NCBI GenBank assembly: GCA_965262015.1 | Contig: OZ253494.1 | Span: forward strand, 1,858,354-1,922,353 | DNA: 64,000 nt | Direction of reading: 5' to 3' | Origin: G965262015 sp965262015 | Lineage (GTDB): Bacteria; Spirochaetota; Leptospiria; Turneriellales; CBDBES01 | Part shown: positions 61,355 through 64,000 of the stretch, one piece after another | Numbering within the stretch: the first letter of the stretch is position 1 | Layout: each line of letters opens with the position of its first letter | Notes under the pieces: generated by a model | What the model saw: only the letters and a program-made list of their open reading frames with translations | Told to the model about the DNA's origin: nothing | Databases searched by the model: none | Translations under genes and position numbers: made by a program

Positions 61355-63516
61355 TGCATCGTATATTTTATTTTCTTAGCATTTTATTCCTTTCTCTATG
61401 CAGTGCTTGTACAAATTATCCTTATTCTTCAGATGAAAAACATCATAATGTATATTATGACACTTTCAAAGAATCACCAAAACATTTAGATCCCGCAATT
61501 GCATATTCCTCAGATGAATATAATATTATACAACAAATTGTAGAACCTCCCCTACAATACCATTTTTTTACTAGACCGTATACGCTTGTACCTTTAACAA
61601 CTACCCATATGCCCACAGTACAATATTTTTCTAAAGGGAAGAAGGTCTCCATGGAACATCATCATATTGATCGTGTTGAATATACACTGACTTTTAAAAA
61701 ATCTATTAAGTACCATCCCCATCCAGCCTTTAGTAAAGATAAAAATCAAAATTACCGATACCACTTGGGAAATAAAACACATCTACCCTCTATCAAGCAT
61801 CCAAATAATCTTAAACATAGAGGTAGCCGTTTCCTACAAGCAGAAGATTATGCCTATCAAATTAAAAGATTAGCACATCCACAAGTCGCTTGCCCCATTT
61901 ATCCCCTATTATCTCAGTATATTCTAGGTTTACGTGAATTTACCCAACAAATTACTAGAGAAATTGCAAAAGTAAGGAAACAACGTAAAAAACAGTTAGG
62001 AAAATTGTATAATGAGCTTGCTTATGAAAAAGAGCATCCTATTTATATTGACTTACGTAAACTCTCTTTACCAGGCGTACAAGTTCTTCCTAATAACCAA
62101 CTTAAAATTATTCTAAAACAACTCTATCCACAATTTATTTATTGGTTAGCCATGCCTTTTTTTGCACCAACACCTTGGGAAGTAGATCGATTTTATACAC
62201 AGAAAGTAACACAAGAACAAAATATTACATTGGATCGTTTTCCCGTAGGAACAGGACCTTATTTTCTAGCTATGAATCTCCCATATTATCGAATGGAGTT
62301 ACATAAGAATACCAATTATCACGGTGTGTATCCAGTGAATAATATTTTTCGGGATAATATAGGAAAATCTCTTCCATTTCTTGATCGAGCAATTTATAGC
62401 TTAGAAAAAGAGAGCATCCCTAGATGGAATAAATTTTTGCAAGGCTACTACGATGCATCTAATATTCAAGCAGATCTATTTGATAATGCCATTCATTTGA
62501 GTAGTGTGGGGGATAAAGAACTAAGCCCAGAATTAAATGACAAGGGTATTTCTTTGGTGACGTCGTCTCCTCCTCTTATCTATTACTATGCATTTAATAT
62601 GTTAGATCCAGTTGTAGGGGGCTATAGTATACAAAAACAAAAACTACGTCAAGCCATTAGTATAATTTTGAATATAGAAGAGTACATTGATATTTTTTTA
62701 AATGGTCAAGGGACTGTAGCACATAGTCCTATACCACCAAATGTTTTTGGATACAAACCCAATAATAAAAATACTTTTATTTATCAAAAATTAATTGATG
62801 GTAATTCATATATTCGTCATCCAGTGTCCTACGCTAAAAAATTATTAAAACAGGCAGGCTATGGAAATAGTAAAACATCTGGTGGTAAAAGGTTAACTAT
62901 ATCTTATGATACTATTGATCGGGGGGCAGATAAATCTGAATTACACTGGTTACGAAAACAGTTTAATAAACTAAACATTGATTTACAAATTAGACTTACG
63001 GACTATAATCAATTTAGACAGAAAGTAAATCAAGGTAACTTCCAGTTAATTCGATGGGGATGGCATGCTGACTATCCTGATCCAGAAAACTTTTTATTTC
63101 TTTTACACGGCCGAGATTCTACTGTGCGTTTTGGAGGGAAAAATTCAGCAAATTATCAAAATACACGATATGATCACCTCTTCGATCAAATGTCTATAAT
63201 GGTAAATAGTACCAAAAGGCAAAAAATAATTGATGAAATGATTAATATATTACGTAAGGATGCGGCATGGATATTTGGTTTTTATCCTATCAATTACATA
63301 TTATCCCATAGCTGGTATATCAATAAGTTACCAATGGAAATAACTTATGGTACTTTAAAGTACCGACAGATTCGTCCTCAAGAAAGAATAATATACCATG
63401 AGAAATGGAATCAACCTCTTTTCTTGCTACCCTTATTACTCTTATGTATTTCTTTTTTAATCTATATATTATGGCGTAAAAAAGTAATAAGAGCAATGAT
63501 TCGTCAATCCATCTAG
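61354..63516 (+). CDS. Family-5 extracellular solute-binding lipoprotein (peptide type) with C-terminal membrane helix
   Basis: A 720-residue protein starting at GTG 61354. The signal peptide ends in a lipobox (CSACTN). The mature part matches DppA/OppA-type peptide-binding proteins: ESPKHLDPAIAYSSDEYNIIQQIVEP, FPVGTGPYFLAM, KLRQAISIILNIEEYI, VAHSPIPPNVFGY, IRWGWHADYPDPENFLFLL. It is longer than usual (about 530-560 residues) owing to inserts, and ends in a transmembrane helix (FLLPLLLLCISFLIYILW) with basic residues. No permease or ATPase gene is adjacent within the window. Anchored at both ends, it may be a receptor rather than a free binding protein. Confidence 0.83.
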   Translation: MHRIFYFLSILFLSLCSACTNYPYSSDEKHHNVYYDTFKESPKHLDPAIAYSSDEYNIIQQIVEPPLQYHFFTRPYTLVPLTTTHMPTVQYFSKGKKVSMEHHHIDRVEYTLTFKKSIKYHPHPAFSKDKNQNYRYHLGNKTHLPSIKHPNNLKHRGSRFLQAEDYAYQIKRLAHPQVACPIYPLLSQYILGLREFTQQITREIAKVRKQRKKQLGKLYNELAYEKEHPIYIDLRKLSLPGVQVLPNNQLKIILKQLYPQFIYWLAMPFFAPTPWEVDRFYTQKVTQEQNITLDRFPVGTGPYFLAMNLPYYRMELHKNTNYHGVYPVNNIFRDNIGKSLPFLDRAIYSLEKESIPRWNKFLQGYYDASNIQADLFDNAIHLSSVGDKELSPELNDKGISLVTSSPPLIYYYAFNMLDPVVGGYSIQKQKLRQAISIILNIEEYIDIFLNGQGTVAHSPIPPNVFGYKPNNKNTFIYQKLIDGNSYIRHPVSYAKKLLKQAGYGNSKTSGGKRLTISYDTIDRGADKSELHWLRKQFNKLNIDLQIRLTDYNQFRQKVNQGNFQLIRWGWHADYPDPENFLFLLHGRDSTVRFGGKNSANYQNTRYDHLFDQMSIMVNSTKRQKIIDEMINILRKDAAWIFGFYPINYILSHSWYINKLPMEITYGTLKYRQIRPQERIIYHEKWNQPLFLLPLLLLCISFLIYILWRKKVIRAMIRQSI

Positions 63517-63539
63517 ATAAAGTTGCATTGTCTAGATGG
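63509..63539 (+). terminator. 9-bp perfect inverted repeat spanning the solute-binding gene's stop
   Basis: Arms 63509-63517 and 63531-63539 pair perfectly with a 13-base loop. The left arm contains the stop codon. A second, overlapping pairing of AATCCATC with GATGGATT is possible. No strong T-run follows, so termination is uncertain. The following 300 bases (63540-63843) hold no gene I can support. Confidence 0.35.
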
Positions 63540-63843
63540 GCGATGGATTTACCTAGCTATGTAACCATGATGAAGAATTGGGCTTTATGTTATCAATGTA
63601 TATTTTAATCATTTATGGCATTTCCTAATGTTATGCATAATCTCTTTATCCATGTCATTTCGATATTTTAATAAAAATCTTATATGTCATATATATAAAA
63701 AAATATTAGGTCCATCATTTGCAAATAGATCACCAAATGTTAACGCAATAATTAACAAGAGAAATCATTGTTTGTTCCCGGTTGGTATATGTGATATAAA
63801 CTAAAGTATATGAAGAGAATGAATTACTTGAGGTTTATAATGC

Positions 63844-63999
63844 TCACTTCTTACGCTTAGAGCTATAACCTGATTTTATAATAATTTTCTCTTTTATAGG
63901 CAATTGCAAATAATGGCTTGGATCATGATAATAAGTGAAATAACCTAGAAATTCTTTATAGCGCACATAATAGGTATAGTTTTCAGTAGGCGATACCTC
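63844..63999 (-). CDS. C-terminal end of an unidentified protein (5' part outside window)
   Basis: The minus strand is open from the window end to a TGA at 63844-63846. The encoded 51 residues are Tyr-rich (ENYTYYVRYKEFLGYFTYYHD) and end in a basic tail (SSKRKK). Codon use looks natural and the frame reaches the edge, so I treat it as the end of a gene. No family is recognised. Confidence 0.45.
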   Translation of the reverse strand, partial: EVSPTENYTYYVRYKEFLGYFTYYHDPSHYLQLPIKEKIIIKSGYSSKRKK

Positions 64000-64000
64000 G

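Noticed and set aside
63660..63800. Small exported peptide on the minus strand
   Set aside because: A hydrophobic stretch (LLLIIALTFGDLFA) lacks a good start codon and ribosome-binding site, and stops after about 25 residues.
1..64000. tRNA or rRNA genes
   Set aside because: The non-coding gaps I examined show no cloverleaf with a T-loop signature and no rRNA-like sequence; a covariance-model scan would be needed to exclude a small RNA.

Overview
The window is AT-rich bacterial chromosome with dense coding on both strands. It most likely comes from a spirochaete-like, flagellated, Gram-negative organism. Four things support this: the gene order flbD-motA-motB-fliL-fliY; many lipoprotein-type signal peptides with relaxed lipoboxes; two bactofilins; and asparagine at the RpoB position equivalent to E. 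coli Ser531, a residue linked to natural rifampicin resistance in Borrelia and Treponema. The phylum is an inference from these features, not from a search.

Layout. 0-4.7 kb holds the end of serA, a JAMM-domain protein, an unknown membrane protein, truB, and (minus strand) gatC with a small methyltransferase. 4.8-13.1 kb is the most unusual part. Three tandem paralogous genes encode putative lipoproteins with Cys-rich modules followed by six NHL repeats. They are interleaved with decayed copies of the 3' end of a heavy-metal RND pump gene, and then come six more such copies in direct tandem, ending at the intact pump gene. 13.1-18.5 kb is a minus-strand metal efflux operon (small His-rich protein, outer-membrane channel, very short adaptor, CzcA-like pump). 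18.7-29.7 kb is mostly plus strand: citrate synthase, ribD, a cNMP-binding protein, pterin dehydratase, a SurA-like lipoprotein, a bactofilin, recJ and two CNNM/CBS proteins, with a decayed IS1595-type transposase at 22 kb. 29.7-34.1 kb is a minus-strand run (Nif3-like, RNase J-like, dUTPase, thioredoxin, GST), followed by a HEAT-like protein and a ThiF/MoeB E1-like protein on the plus strand. 35.5-39.0 kb is the flagellar switch/motor operon. 39.2-39.5 kb is a broken DNA methyltransferase. 39.6-41.0 kb is an ArsS/AhpD-like arsenosugar-type pair. 41.4-47.0 kb carries ruvX, an RNase H, a DinG helicase and a pseudouridine synthase. A GmrSD-like (DUF262/DUF1524) defence protein without a clear start codon precedes rplK-rplA-rplJ-rplL-rpoB-rpoC (49.1-59.5 kb). 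The right end has a SpoIID-like lipoprotein, a second bactofilin, a family-5 solute-binding protein and the 3' end of an unknown gene.

How parts work together. The core genes form ordinary housekeeping and motility operons. The accessory signal is the 4.8-13.1 kb locus: near-identical modular paralogues, a five-unit G-rich tract able to form a G-quadruplex, in-frame tandem duplications and an array of pump-gene tails all point to repeated homologous recombination. Whether this serves surface variation, as in spirochaetal antigenic-variation loci, or is simply unstable DNA cannot be decided from one sequence. Remnants of an IS, a DNA methyltransferase and a restriction-type gene suggest that mobile and defence genes are being lost.
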